Assembly: GCA_041390145.1 (NCBI GenBank)
Contig: JAWKQM010000009.1
Coordinates: 94,189 to 158,188, forward strand
Source: Gemmatimonadales bacterium
Lineage (GTDB): Bacteria > Gemmatimonadota > Gemmatimonadetes > Gemmatimonadales > GWC2-71-9
Direction of reading: 5' to 3'
DNA length: 64,000 nt
Shown: positions 9,682 through 18,263 of the stretch, in pieces
How the letters are laid out: every line of letters starts with the position of its first letter
How positions within the stretch are numbered: the stretch's first letter is position 1
Program-made: the position numbers and the translations under genes
Notes under the pieces: model-generated
The model's database searches: none
The model's input: the letters and a program-made list of their open reading frames with translations, nothing else
Told to the model about the DNA's origin: nothing

Positions 9682-10758
9682 CTACTTCAACCCCGCCAAT
9701 ATCCCGTTGATCCGCGTCCGCTGCACCGGATCCTTCGTCAGCGACAGCGCCTTCTCGTAGTTCGCCACCGCCTTCTTCTTGTCTCCCAGCGTGGCGTACA
9801 TCTCCCCCAGGCTGTCCCAGGTGTTCCAGCTGCCGGGATGCTCCTTCGTGTTGCGAATGAAGATGGCGAGCGCCTCCTGGTTTTTCTTCAACCCCACCAG
9901 CTGGTAGCCGTAGGCGTTCATCTCCGCTTCCGTCGCGATGCCGAGGTGTGCCTGTCGCAGGGAGTCGGCCTCCGCCGTCTTCCCCTGGCGGTCGAGCGCC
10001 CATCCCTTGACGTTGTAGGCCGCAAAGGTCGGCGCCAGGGCGATGGCGGTGTCCGCCCACGCCTCGGCGAGCTGCACGTCCTGCGTATTGGCCAGGACCC
10101 AGGTGGCGGCCTGCACCCACGCCTGCCCGTAAAACCGGGGATAGTGCCGGAGCTGCACCCGGAGGCTGTCGATCACGACGGCCTTCGTGTTCACCGTGAT
10201 CGGGAAACTGATGTCGACCGTGTCCCAGCGCATCGACAGCGTCACGCCATCGGGGGAGGGGTCCCCAAAGTCATAGCGCAGCCGCTCCGTCAGGGCGACA
10301 GCCTTCGGCGCCACGTCGAATCGCGCCGCGTCTTCCGCCCGGTTATAGCTGAACGCCCCCCAGGCATTGGGCTGATTGCTCAGGATGACAGTCCAGTTCC
10401 CCGTGCGCCGCGGAATCATGAACAGCGCGTAGCGACCCGCCGGGAGCGTCTTCCCGCCGATGGTGAACGCCGAGGAGGCGGCGAAGACCGTGTTGTCGTT
10501 GGCACCGGCCCGCCAGACCGAGTCGTAGGGCTCGAGGCCGCCCCAGACCACCCGGCCGTTCACACCGGGCCGGTGGTAGTCGACCGAGAATGTGGTGAGG
10601 CCGACCGTCTGGCTCACGGTGGCGGCAGGGCTGACCTGTGGAAGCGTCAGGGTGTAATTCTGGGCGACGAGAGGGGAGGGCGAGGCGGCCACCAGCGAAA
10701 GTAACGCGAGCGACCGCGCCAAACGCGACCGCAGGAGCGAGACAGCGGAACCAAGCAT
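9682..10758 (-). CDS. Secreted DUF2911 protein with C-terminal TPR repeats
   Basis: 358 aa from the ATG at 10758, which has GGAG six bases upstream. Signal peptide SLALLSLVAASPSPLVAQ. Residues 25-190 match DUF2911 as known from many Bacteroidota and Gemmatimonadota (VDYHRPGVNGRVVWGGLEPYD, AGRYALFMIP, VILSN). Residues 215-355 are TPR-like helices (AWVQAATWVLANTQ, AYNVKGWALDRQGK, WNTWDSLGEMYATLGDKKKA). The role is unknown; it is probably a periplasmic or surface protein. It is convergent with the kinase genes. Confidence 0.8.
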   Translation of the reverse strand: MLGSAVSLLRSRLARSLALLSLVAASPSPLVAQNYTLTLPQVSPAATVSQTVGLTTFSVDYHRPGVNGRVVWGGLEPYDSVWRAGANDNTVFAASSAFTIGGKTLPAGRYALFMIPRRTGNWTVILSNQPNAWGAFSYNRAEDAARFDVAPKAVALTERLRYDFGDPSPDGVTLSMRWDTVDISFPITVNTKAVVIDSLRVQLRHYPRFYGQAWVQAATWVLANTQDVQLAEAWADTAIALAPTFAAYNVKGWALDRQGKTAEADSLRQAHLGIATEAEMNAYGYQLVGLKKNQEALAIFIRNTKEHPGSWNTWDSLGEMYATLGDKKKAVANYEKALSLTKDPVQRTRINGILAGLK

Positions 10759-10954
10759 CGACGACTCCAGAGAATAGAGGATCATCTCACTACGAAAGTG
10801 CCCACCGAAGAGTTCCTACATGGTCTTGGCCCCGGAATCGCCATGATCAAAGACTGTCGCAACTGTCGACAGTACAGATAGCTGACGATTTCACCTGCAG
10901 GGCCCCGTCCTTGCGGCGCTTCTGACGCCTATTCCGTACGTCAAGGAGTGTCGT

Positions 10955-12865
10955 GTGGCCCGAGTCCGCAAAGTGGAGTGGGACACCAGGATCAAACTGC
11001 TCGCCACCATTCTCTCCGGTGGCGCGGCCCTCGTCTCCATCCTCTCGTTCGTGGCGGGGCGCCGGACGGCGCATGCCAGCGATGCAGCGGCTGGACTCGG
11101 GGTGGTGGAAGTCACCCGTATCGCGCTTTCTCCCCTGGCCGACACCGCCTACTCCCTCGGCGACACCCTGCATTTCGCCACCGTGGCGGCCGATGCCCAC
11201 GGACAAGTCTTGCATGCAGCGTCTGTCCACTGGACCGTCGACAATCCCACCATCGCCCATGTCGACAGTGCCGGACAGGTCGTGGCGCTGGCCCCTGGCG
11301 TGACCACGGTGATGGTGGCCATCGGGGGGCGGACCGGGCGTGCGCGCGTCGTGGTGCAACCTCGCATGACCGAGCTGGCGATCATCGGCGACAGTGTCAT
11401 TCCGATTGCCGAGGGCACCACCCTCGAATTGCGCGCGATGGGAGCCGATGCCCGGGGCAACTGGCTCGACCCCGTCGATGCGGTCTGGAGCGGGGGTGAC
11501 GCCGAAGTGGCGCTTATCGACACCGCAGGTACCCTGCAGGGTGTTTCCCCAGGCATCACGAAGATTTCCGTCGTCGCCGCCGGGCTCTCATCCGAGCGAA
11601 AAGTTCTCGTCACACCCGTCCCTTCGTCCCTCACCCTGACGGCGGGCGCCGACCAGCGGGCCGCCGTCAACCAGAAGCTGCCGACAGCGGTGGCGGTCCA
11701 GGTGGTATCGCGGAGTGGACGCCCGGTCCCCGGTGTTCAAGTGACGTTTGACCCGTCGGCCTCGGCCGGGCAGGTCGAACCGCAGTACGTCACCACCGAC
11801 ACCCTCGGCATGGCCGGCACGCGCTGGACGCTGGGGCCGACGGCAGGACGGCAGCGGCTGGCCGTCGAGGTCGGCGGCATCGACAGCGCCATGATCGTGA
11901 CCGCCGAAGCCGATCCGACCGCGGAGAACACGATCATTGTGGCACGGCCGGACAGCCTCACGGCGGAGGCCGGCACCGCCATCGCGGGCGCCATCGTGAT
12001 CGAGGTGACCGACACCTTGGGCATGGTACTCGCCGACGTGCCGGTCACCTGGACCGCACTCGATGGCGGCGCGTTCACCCAGGCGAGCACGCGCACCGAC
12101 AGCATGGGCATGGCGGCAGCGCACTGGCGGGTGGGGCCGAAGGCGGGGCTGCAGCGGGCCCGGGCGCAGGTCGGGAACCCGCGGAGCATCCCACCCGTTG
12201 TGCTTTCCGCACGCGTCACTCCGGGCCACGCGACGACCCTTCGGCTGGTGAGCGGCGACAAGCAGCGCGGCGTGGTCAGCCTGACGCTCTCCAAGGCCAT
12301 CGTGGTGCGGGCGCTGGACAGCCTGGGCAACGGTGTCGGGGGCGTGCCGATCCGGTTTGCATCGCACAGTGGCGAGGTGGATTCCATCATCCACACCGAC
12401 AGCACCGGCCGTGCGGGTGCGCGCTGGACGCTGGGGAAGATGGCGGGAGGGGTACGGGCCGTGGCGCGGATGGAGGGGACCAAGGACAGCGTGGTGACCA
12501 CTGCCACGGCCAGACCCGGCAGGGCCAGGACGATCGTATTCATGGCGGCGCCGGCCGGCGGGACTGCGGGGAGACCGTTGTCGAAGTCGGTGCGGATGGT
12601 GGTGCGGGATCAGTTCGGCAACCCGGTGCCGAATACGACGGTGCGCTTCAGCGTGTCGGGAGGGAGCGCCAGCCCGCGATCGGGGGTCAGTGACGCGTCT
12701 GGCGCGGTCTGGACGAAGTGGACGCTGGGAACGAAGGCGGGCAACCAGGTGCTAACCGCGTCAATCACGTCGCCGGCGGTCAAGGCGACTCACACCGTCA
12801 AGGCGGCGCCGCCCCCCGCGCCGAAGCGTCCTGCGTCAACCAAAGGACGTAGCACAAAGAAATAG
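10955..12865 (+). CDS. Membrane-anchored protein with bacterial Ig-like domains
   Basis: 636 aa from a GTG at 10955 with AAGGAG six bases upstream. The N-terminus has a hydrophobic segment (IKLLATILSGGAALVSILSFVAG, split by no charge) that could be an uncleaved anchor. Two BIG2-like repeats (DSAGQVVALAPGVTTVMV; DTAGTLQGVSPGITKISVVA) are followed by about four Big-1-like repeats. Each of these ends with a conserved turn such as TDTLGMAGTRWTLGPTAG, TDSTGRAGARWTLGKMAG or SDASGAVWTKWTLGTKAG. The tail is rich in Pro, Lys and Ser. Proteins with this layout are usually surface or periplasmic; the ligand is unknown. Confidence 0.75.
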   Translation: MARVRKVEWDTRIKLLATILSGGAALVSILSFVAGRRTAHASDAAAGLGVVEVTRIALSPLADTAYSLGDTLHFATVAADAHGQVLHAASVHWTVDNPTIAHVDSAGQVVALAPGVTTVMVAIGGRTGRARVVVQPRMTELAIIGDSVIPIAEGTTLELRAMGADARGNWLDPVDAVWSGGDAEVALIDTAGTLQGVSPGITKISVVAAGLSSERKVLVTPVPSSLTLTAGADQRAAVNQKLPTAVAVQVVSRSGRPVPGVQVTFDPSASAGQVEPQYVTTDTLGMAGTRWTLGPTAGRQRLAVEVGGIDSAMIVTAEADPTAENTIIVARPDSLTAEAGTAIAGAIVIEVTDTLGMVLADVPVTWTALDGGAFTQASTRTDSMGMAAAHWRVGPKAGLQRARAQVGNPRSIPPVVLSARVTPGHATTLRLVSGDKQRGVVSLTLSKAIVVRALDSLGNGVGGVPIRFASHSGEVDSIIHTDSTGRAGARWTLGKMAGGVRAVARMEGTKDSVVTTATARPGRARTIVFMAAPAGGTAGRPLSKSVRMVVRDQFGNPVPNTTVRFSVSGGSASPRSGVSDASGAVWTKWTLGTKAGNQVLTASITSPAVKATHTVKAAPPPAPKRPASTKGRSTKK

Positions 12866-12909
12866 CGGTGCAGTTGACCTGCCCCGCTGCCCCGCTGCCC
12901 CCCTGACCC

Positions 12910-15864
12910 CTATTGCCCCTTCACCATCTTCTCGAACCGCGGGTTCCCTCGCAGCGAATTGAACGTCGGGTCAATGCGCAGCCAGCCCGGCGTAACGTAA
13001 TACTGCCTGGGCAGCAGTTGCTCGATAACGTCGAGCGCCTGGTCCTTCTCCCCAACCGCCAAGTAGGTCCGGATCAGCAGGAGCATGTTGTAGCTCTGGT
13101 TTCCCTGGCCGGTCTTCTCCAGCCCCACCGCCCGTTCACCCAGAGTAACCGCCTCGCTCTTGTTCTTTCCGGAGTGGGCAAGCATCAGGGCGTAGAGCGC
13201 CATGCTCTGCGCGTCGTTGGGAGAGGCATCCAGCAGGGCCTTCGTCCGGGGGAGTGCGGAATCCGCGTAGGTGCGCGCCATCGCCATATCGCCTTGTTCG
13301 GCATAGGCGATCGACATGGTCTGCCCCCACCACGCCCGGTCATTGTCGAAGGCTGCTGGCGTCAACCGGAAGAGCAGGTTCCGTTCGGCGTCCGCCAGAG
13401 CCCAGGAGAGTTCGTAGTACCCTCCGAAGATGGCTGCGACGGCGGGCGCAGGATTGCCGCGATCGATGGTCGCTCGAATGACCTCTCGCGCCCCCTTCAG
13501 GTCTCCCTGCGCCAGAAACACGATCGCCTGCCATTCGGCCAGGTTGAGATCGGTCGGGGTGAGTGCGATGGCAGCCTGACCCGCTTCGGCAGCATCGTCG
13601 AAGCGGCGCTGATACAGGTATACCTGCTGCAAGTTGCTCAGGGTCGACGCCGAGCGGGGGTCGAGTTCCTTGGCCCGCTCCAGCTTGGCCACCGCAGCAT
13701 CGATATTTCCCTCATTGATCTCGCCCCGCGCGGCGCTGACCAGGACTTCTGCGTCGTTCGGCGCCAGCTGCAGCGCCCGCCCCATGGCCTCGGCGGCCTT
13801 CTCCGTGTTCACGTCCACGAGCAAATAGTAGGCGGCGGCCGCGGTATACCCGGCGGGGAGCTGGGGACCCAGCGCGATCGCCCGCTCCATCGCCACCTTG
13901 GCCCGCGCGCCAGCCACCGGATCCCGGCTGCCGTTGAAGAACACCCGCCCACTCGCCCGCGCCAGCTCAGCCCAGGCGTCGACAAAGGTCGAGTCCAGGG
14001 CCACCGCCTGCTCGAAGTAGCTCGCGGCAAGGCGGCTCGCGACCGCGTCGGCGCTGGTAATTGCCTTGCCCTTGAGGTAGAGGTCGTACGCAGCGACGTT
14101 CTTGGTCGGACGCTCCGCGAGCTGCTGTTGCTCCTGCGACCCCAGCTGCGCACCCAGCGCCCCCGCCACGCGGGAGGCGATCTGCGCCTGGACCTCGAAG
14201 ATGTCGGTCACGTCGGTATCGAAGCTCTGCTGCCAGGTGGTGGCACCAGTGTGGCCGTCGATCAATTCGGGCACGACCTGCACCCGGCGCGTCCCATTGG
14301 GGCCGCTGGCCCAGCGCACCTTCCCTACCAGTAGGTAGTTGGCGCCAAGTTCGGTCGCGATGGTCTGCGGGGATTGGGTCGAATTGCGGTACTGATTGGC
14401 GCTGCTCGAGGCGATGACGGTGATGCCGCTGACCCGGGCCAGTTTGCCGCGCACCTCGTCGGTGATTCCGTCGGCGAAGTAGGTGTCCTCAGCAGCACCC
14501 TGATTTTCGAAGGGAAGAATGGCCAGATGGTTGCCGGCCGCAGCGGCGGCGGTGCTTCCACCGGGGCCCGAGAGCGCGAGCGCGGTCGCCACGCTGGCCC
14601 AGAGGAGCAGCGACAGGACACCACCGACGGTCGCAAAGCGCCAGGTGAAGAGCCGACCCATCCCGGTGGTCTCGGTCCCCGCACGCCGCCTCGCTTCCAT
14701 CTTGCCCGTGAGCACCAGCACCACGGCACCGATGGCCAACAGCGCCACGGCAAACCCGATGGTCCACCGCGGCAGGCTCCACTGCCGGATGATGGCGGAC
14801 ACCAGCGCCAGCATCCCCATGCACCCCAGGGCGAAGAACCCCCAGACCTGCATCGGTGCAGGCCCCGTCGATACCGCCACCTCATCGGTGCCGCTCCGCG
14901 TGCCTTCCTGTGCCCGGTCCAGCGCGCTCACCATTTCTCCGGCGTTGGCGTACCGATCGGAAGGGCTCTTGGCCAGCGCCTTCATCACTGCACTGTTGAC
15001 CACCGACGGAAGCCCCGACCGCGAGGTGGTCAGCGAGCGCGGTTCCTCGGTCAGGCTCCGGGTGATGATGGCGCGCGCGTTTGGCCCGGTGAAGGGCGGC
15101 TCGCCCGCCATCATTTCGTACATCACCGCACCGAGGGCATAAATGTCGGCTCGGCCGTCCACCTCGCGCTCGCCGGTGGCCTGCTCCGGCGCCATGTACT
15201 GCGGGGTGCCGACGGCCAGCCCCGTCTTCGTAAGCGCCTCGCCCTCCTCGCCCAGCGCCCGCGCAATGCCAAAGTCCGCCACCAGGGCGTGCCCCGACTG
15301 CAGCAGGATGTTGCCCGGCTTGATGTCGCGGTGGATGATGCCGCGGGTATGCGCGTAGGCCAGCGCTTCGGCCACCTCGCGCCCCAGCCGCATCGTTTCA
15401 CTCACCGAGAGCTGCCCCTGCTTGGCGATGTGCTCCTTCAGCGTCTCCCCTTCGACGTACGGCATCACATAGTAGAGGACGCCATCGGCCTCGCCGGAAT
15501 CGTGCATCGGGAGGATGTGCGGGTGACTGAGCTGCGCGGCCACCTGCACCTCGCGCAGAAACCGGTCCGCTCCGAGGGTGGCCGCGAGTTCCGGCCGCAT
15601 CACCTTCACGGCCACCTTGCGGTTGTGCTTCTGGTCGTGCGCCAGGTAGACGGTGGCCATCCCGCCCTCGCCCAGGACCCGCTCGATCTGGTAGCGGCCG
15701 GCCAGCGCCTTCTTCACCTGGGCCACCTCGACCATGCCGGTCGTCGCGGTCCGCGGCGGCACCCCTGGATCGGTGGGTGTGGCCACGCCGCAACGGAGGC
15801 AGAACTGCGCCTCTTCGGGAAGTGGTGTCTGGCAGGCGGGACAGGCGCGGGCAGCGGTGGTCAT
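12910..15864 (-). CDS. Ser/Thr protein kinase with zinc ribbon, three membrane helices, TolB-like N-domain and TPRs
   Basis: 984 aa from the ATG at 15864. Order: zinc ribbon with C8, C11, C22 and C25 (CPAC, CLRCG); kinase with LGEGGMATVYLAHD, VAVKVM, HRDIKPGN, DFGIARAL and a GTPQYMAPEQ activation segment; three hydrophobic helices around 345-450; a FlgO/TolB-N-like domain (LAILPFENQGAAEDTYFADG, ANYLLVGKVRW); then TPR repeats to the end. The same C-terminal half is known from CadC/adenylate-cyclase-type regulators, so this is probably a receptor kinase with an outside or membrane-proximal scaffold. It is convergent with the Ig-like gene. Confidence 0.92.
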   Translation of the reverse strand: MTTAARACPACQTPLPEEAQFCLRCGVATPTDPGVPPRTATTGMVEVAQVKKALAGRYQIERVLGEGGMATVYLAHDQKHNRKVAVKVMRPELAATLGADRFLREVQVAAQLSHPHILPMHDSGEADGVLYYVMPYVEGETLKEHIAKQGQLSVSETMRLGREVAEALAYAHTRGIIHRDIKPGNILLQSGHALVADFGIARALGEEGEALTKTGLAVGTPQYMAPEQATGEREVDGRADIYALGAVMYEMMAGEPPFTGPNARAIITRSLTEEPRSLTTSRSGLPSVVNSAVMKALAKSPSDRYANAGEMVSALDRAQEGTRSGTDEVAVSTGPAPMQVWGFFALGCMGMLALVSAIIRQWSLPRWTIGFAVALLAIGAVVLVLTGKMEARRRAGTETTGMGRLFTWRFATVGGVLSLLLWASVATALALSGPGGSTAAAAAGNHLAILPFENQGAAEDTYFADGITDEVRGKLARVSGITVIASSSANQYRNSTQSPQTIATELGANYLLVGKVRWASGPNGTRRVQVVPELIDGHTGATTWQQSFDTDVTDIFEVQAQIASRVAGALGAQLGSQEQQQLAERPTKNVAAYDLYLKGKAITSADAVASRLAASYFEQAVALDSTFVDAWAELARASGRVFFNGSRDPVAGARAKVAMERAIALGPQLPAGYTAAAAYYLLVDVNTEKAAEAMGRALQLAPNDAEVLVSAARGEINEGNIDAAVAKLERAKELDPRSASTLSNLQQVYLYQRRFDDAAEAGQAAIALTPTDLNLAEWQAIVFLAQGDLKGAREVIRATIDRGNPAPAVAAIFGGYYELSWALADAERNLLFRLTPAAFDNDRAWWGQTMSIAYAEQGDMAMARTYADSALPRTKALLDASPNDAQSMALYALMLAHSGKNKSEAVTLGERAVGLEKTGQGNQSYNMLLLIRTYLAVGEKDQALDVIEQLLPRQYYVTPGWLRIDPTFNSLRGNPRFEKMVKGQ

Positions 15865-16032
15865 CGGTGCTCGGTTACGGGGTGCCGCAATATTCAGGTG
15901 GGGGAACCGTTGGAACTTCGCGCCAAACCGGAACGGACGCAAGATCCGGCAGGGAAACGGGTTCCGCTCTTCGCGGGTGGCGGCGCCCGGCGCTGGGCCG
16001 TACCTTCAGCACGTCAGTTACCCCGAGGCGCC

Positions 16033-17331
16033 ATGTTCCCCGGACGCAGCTTTCTCATGCTCACGCTGGCCCTGTCCTTTGCACCGGATCTGGCCGCCCA
16101 GGGGCTCCCCGCGGGCCAGCCGACACAACTCGGTTTCTCCCCCGGGCGCCTCGCCCGGATCGACACACTCATCCAGTCGTATGTGGACGCCGGCCGGACA
16201 CCCGGCGTCGTCGCAATCGTCGCCCGGCGCGGGCAGGTGGCCTGGAGCGGTACCTTCGGCATGGCTGACCGCGAGGCGGCACGGGCGATGACCCCGGACG
16301 CGCTCTTCCGCATCGCCTCCCAGAGCAAGGCGGTCACCAGCGTTGCCGCCATGATCCTGGTAGAGGAGGGTCGCCTCCGGTTGAATGAGCCTGTCTCCAG
16401 GTACATCCCGGGCTTTGCGAATGCCCGTGTGGCCGTGGCGACTGATACCGGGCGCGCCCTCATCCCCGCCCATCGTTCGATCACGATCCGCCAGCTCCTG
16501 ACCCAGACTGCCGGCCTCTCCTACGGCACCGACCCGCTCATCCGCGACGATTACCGTGCCGCCGGCCTCGGCCCTGCCGCAGGCTACGGCTGGTACCTGG
16601 CCGACAAGGCGGAGTCGATCTGCACCACGATGGACCGACTCGGAATGCTCCCGTTGGCAGCGCAGCCCGGGGAGGAGTGGATCTACGGATACGCCACGGA
16701 TGTGTTGGGGTGCGTCGTGGAGCGGGCGTCCCGCATGCCGCTCGACCAGTTCATCCAGGAGCGGATCTTCGTGCCGCTCAAGATGAACAGCACCTGGTTT
16801 TTCCCGCCCACATCCACCGGTGGACGCCTCACCGCGGTGTACGCGGTGACGGAGGGGGGAGCGTTGGTCCGCGCTCCTGACGGGCCGATGGGCCAGGGCG
16901 ACTATCTCGAAGGGCCCAGACAGGATTTTGCCGGCGGCGCCGGCCTCGTCTCGACGGCAGGAGACTACGCACGCTTCCTGCAGATGCTGCTCAACGGGGG
17001 CGAGCTCGATGGCGCGCGCATTCTCTCCCCAGCCACTGTCTCGCTGATGACCGCCGACCAGGTAGATTCCCTCTATTCCAGTCGGGGCGTGGGGTTCGGA
17101 CTTGGGTTTGAAATCCTCGAGGACCCCGGGCTCGCCGGGCAATACGGTTCAGCGGGACGCTTCGGCTGGGGTGGTGCGTATGCCACCAACTACTGGGTGG
17201 ACCCGACCGACAGCCTCGTGGTCGTGTTGATGCAGCAACTGCTTCCCGCGCGGGGACTCGACCTGGCGGATAAGTTCCGCACGATGGTTTACACCGCCCT
17301 GACCTCACCAGCACGCACCAAAGGACACTGA
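16033..17331 (+). CDS. Secreted serine hydrolase, class C beta-lactamase / esterase family
   Basis: 432 aa from the ATG at 16033, where the signal peptide begins (FLMLTLALSFAPDLAAQ). The SxxK nucleophile motif is present (FRIASQSKAVTSVAAM). The second motif is of the GYATDVLG type seen in EstB-like esterases rather than YSN. A C-terminal FGWGGAYATNYWVDP stands where the HTG/GGxxG strand lies. These point to a periplasmic esterase or D-aminopeptidase-like enzyme rather than a true beta-lactamase; the substrate is unknown. It probably shares a transcript with the next gene, 3 nt downstream. Confidence 0.85.
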   Translation: MFPGRSFLMLTLALSFAPDLAAQGLPAGQPTQLGFSPGRLARIDTLIQSYVDAGRTPGVVAIVARRGQVAWSGTFGMADREAARAMTPDALFRIASQSKAVTSVAAMILVEEGRLRLNEPVSRYIPGFANARVAVATDTGRALIPAHRSITIRQLLTQTAGLSYGTDPLIRDDYRAAGLGPAAGYGWYLADKAESICTTMDRLGMLPLAAQPGEEWIYGYATDVLGCVVERASRMPLDQFIQERIFVPLKMNSTWFFPPTSTGGRLTAVYAVTEGGALVRAPDGPMGQGDYLEGPRQDFAGGAGLVSTAGDYARFLQMLLNGGELDGARILSPATVSLMTADQVDSLYSSRGVGFGLGFEILEDPGLAGQYGSAGRFGWGGAYATNYWVDPTDSLVVVLMQQLLPARGLDLADKFRTMVYTALTSPARTKGH

Positions 17332-17334
17332 CCG

Positions 17335-17916
17335 ATGCGCCTCTCCCTGCTCCTCTCTTCCCTTGCCCTCCTGTCTGTTGCTTCACCGGCCGTCGCCCAG
17401 AACCGGACCGCCGCCTGGCAGATCGCCGCCGCGGTCCTGCCCCTCCCCGACAGCATGCGGGCCGGCGCCGAGGTCCTCGGCTACACGACTCCCGGCGGGC
17501 CGCTGGTGCAGCTCCGCGCCGGCACCAACGAGATGATCTGCCTGACCGACAACCCCGAGATCGAGGGGTACGCCGCCAACTGCTACCACAAGTCACTGGC
17601 GGCGTTCATGCTGCGGGGCCGCGAGCTTCGCGCCGCCGGCATCACCAAGCGCTCGGCGGTGGACTCGGCGCGCCTGGCGGAGATCAACGCCGGCACCATC
17701 ACCATGCCGGCCCGGGCCGCGGCACTCTATTCACTCTATGCCGACAGCCTCAACTTCGATCCGATGGCAGGCCGGCCGAAGGGGGCGCGCACCCTGATTT
17801 CGCTGTATGTGCCGTACGCCACCCAGGAATCGACTGGCATCTCGGTCATGCCGCTCACCGATCAGCCGTGGCTGATGTACCCCGGCAAGCCGTGGGCGCA
17901 CTTGATGATTCAGTAG
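17335..17916 (+). CDS. Small secreted protein of unknown function
   Basis: 193 aa with a clear signal peptide (LLLSSLALLSVASPAVAQ). I do not recognise the family. Visible features are one cysteine pair region (MICLTDNPEIEGYAANCYHK) and a conserved-looking C-terminus with short hydrophobic strands (ISLYVPYATQE, QPWLMYPGKPWAHLMIQ). The ATG lies 3 nt after the stop of the serine hydrolase, and AAGGA overlaps that gene's end, so the two are probably co-transcribed and may act on the same envelope substrate. Confidence 0.7.
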   Translation: MRLSLLLSSLALLSVASPAVAQNRTAAWQIAAAVLPLPDSMRAGAEVLGYTTPGGPLVQLRAGTNEMICLTDNPEIEGYAANCYHKSLAAFMLRGRELRAAGITKRSAVDSARLAEINAGTITMPARAAALYSLYADSLNFDPMAGRPKGARTLISLYVPYATQESTGISVMPLTDQPWLMYPGKPWAHLMIQ

Positions 17917-18045
17917 GCGGGGCAGCGGGGCAGCGGGGCCGACGGGCAGGGAGGCTGGCGGAACATGGACCCCGGCTTTCGCCGGGGTGACGGCCGCAGA
18001 GTCGCTTAAGCGACACCAGCCGAGCCGCGGCTTCAGCCGCGGGAC
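17917..18045. repeat. Cluster of intergenic repeats (octamer, 26-bp REP-like, palindromic)
   Basis: The gap after the secreted-protein gene is made of repeats found elsewhere in the window: GGGGCAGC-type octamers at 17918-17940; a 26-bp REP-like hairpin at 17966-17991 (core CCCCGGCTTTCGCCGGGG), identical to 41342-41367; and at 18001-18042 a double palindrome (GTCGCTTAAGCGAC, then CCGCGGCTTCAGCCGCGG) related to 43354-43394. No gene is visible in the stretch. Confidence 0.75.
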
Positions 18046-18046
18046 A

Positions 18047-18065
18047 TGGCTAGGGAGGGAATTGA
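18047..18065 (-). repeat. 19-bp duplicate of the tRNA-Phe 3' end
   Basis: TGGCTAGGGAGGGAATTGA here is identical to 18103-18121, the T-arm and acceptor 3' half of tRNA-Phe. The two copies are 56 bp apart in direct orientation. Elements that integrate into tRNA genes leave such duplications, so this may be a scar of an excised or collapsed element; a local duplication is the alternative. Confidence 0.6.
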
Positions 18066-18102
18066 TCCGAAGGACAATGGTGCGTCCGGGCGGAGCCCTA
18101 AG

Positions 18103-18175
<73 letters not shown>

Positions 18176-18252
18176 TCAAGCGGCGGGAATATAAGGACTT
18201 GGGGTACCAATGCCAAGCGGACTCCCCCTCCCATCGCCCCAGCGTCCCCACC

Positions 18253-18258
18253 TATAAT
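18253..18258 (+). promoter_or_regulatory. -10 element TATAAT 5 nt before an ATG (leaderless start)
   Basis: A perfect TATAAT lies at 18253-18258, followed by CCCCC and the ATG at 18264. No Shine-Dalgarno fits between them. With a normal -10 spacing the transcript would begin at or within a base or two of the start codon, so a leaderless mRNA is predicted. The -35 region is not recognisable. Confidence 0.55.
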
Positions 18259-18263
18259 CCCCC

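Noticed and set aside
14374..16032. Upstream extension of the serine hydrolase frame
   Set aside because: It lies opposite the kinase gene and has shadow composition; the signal peptide shows that the start is 16033.
18047..18065. Second tRNA gene
   Set aside because: Only the 3' end of tRNA-Phe is present; no anticodon arm or 5' half.
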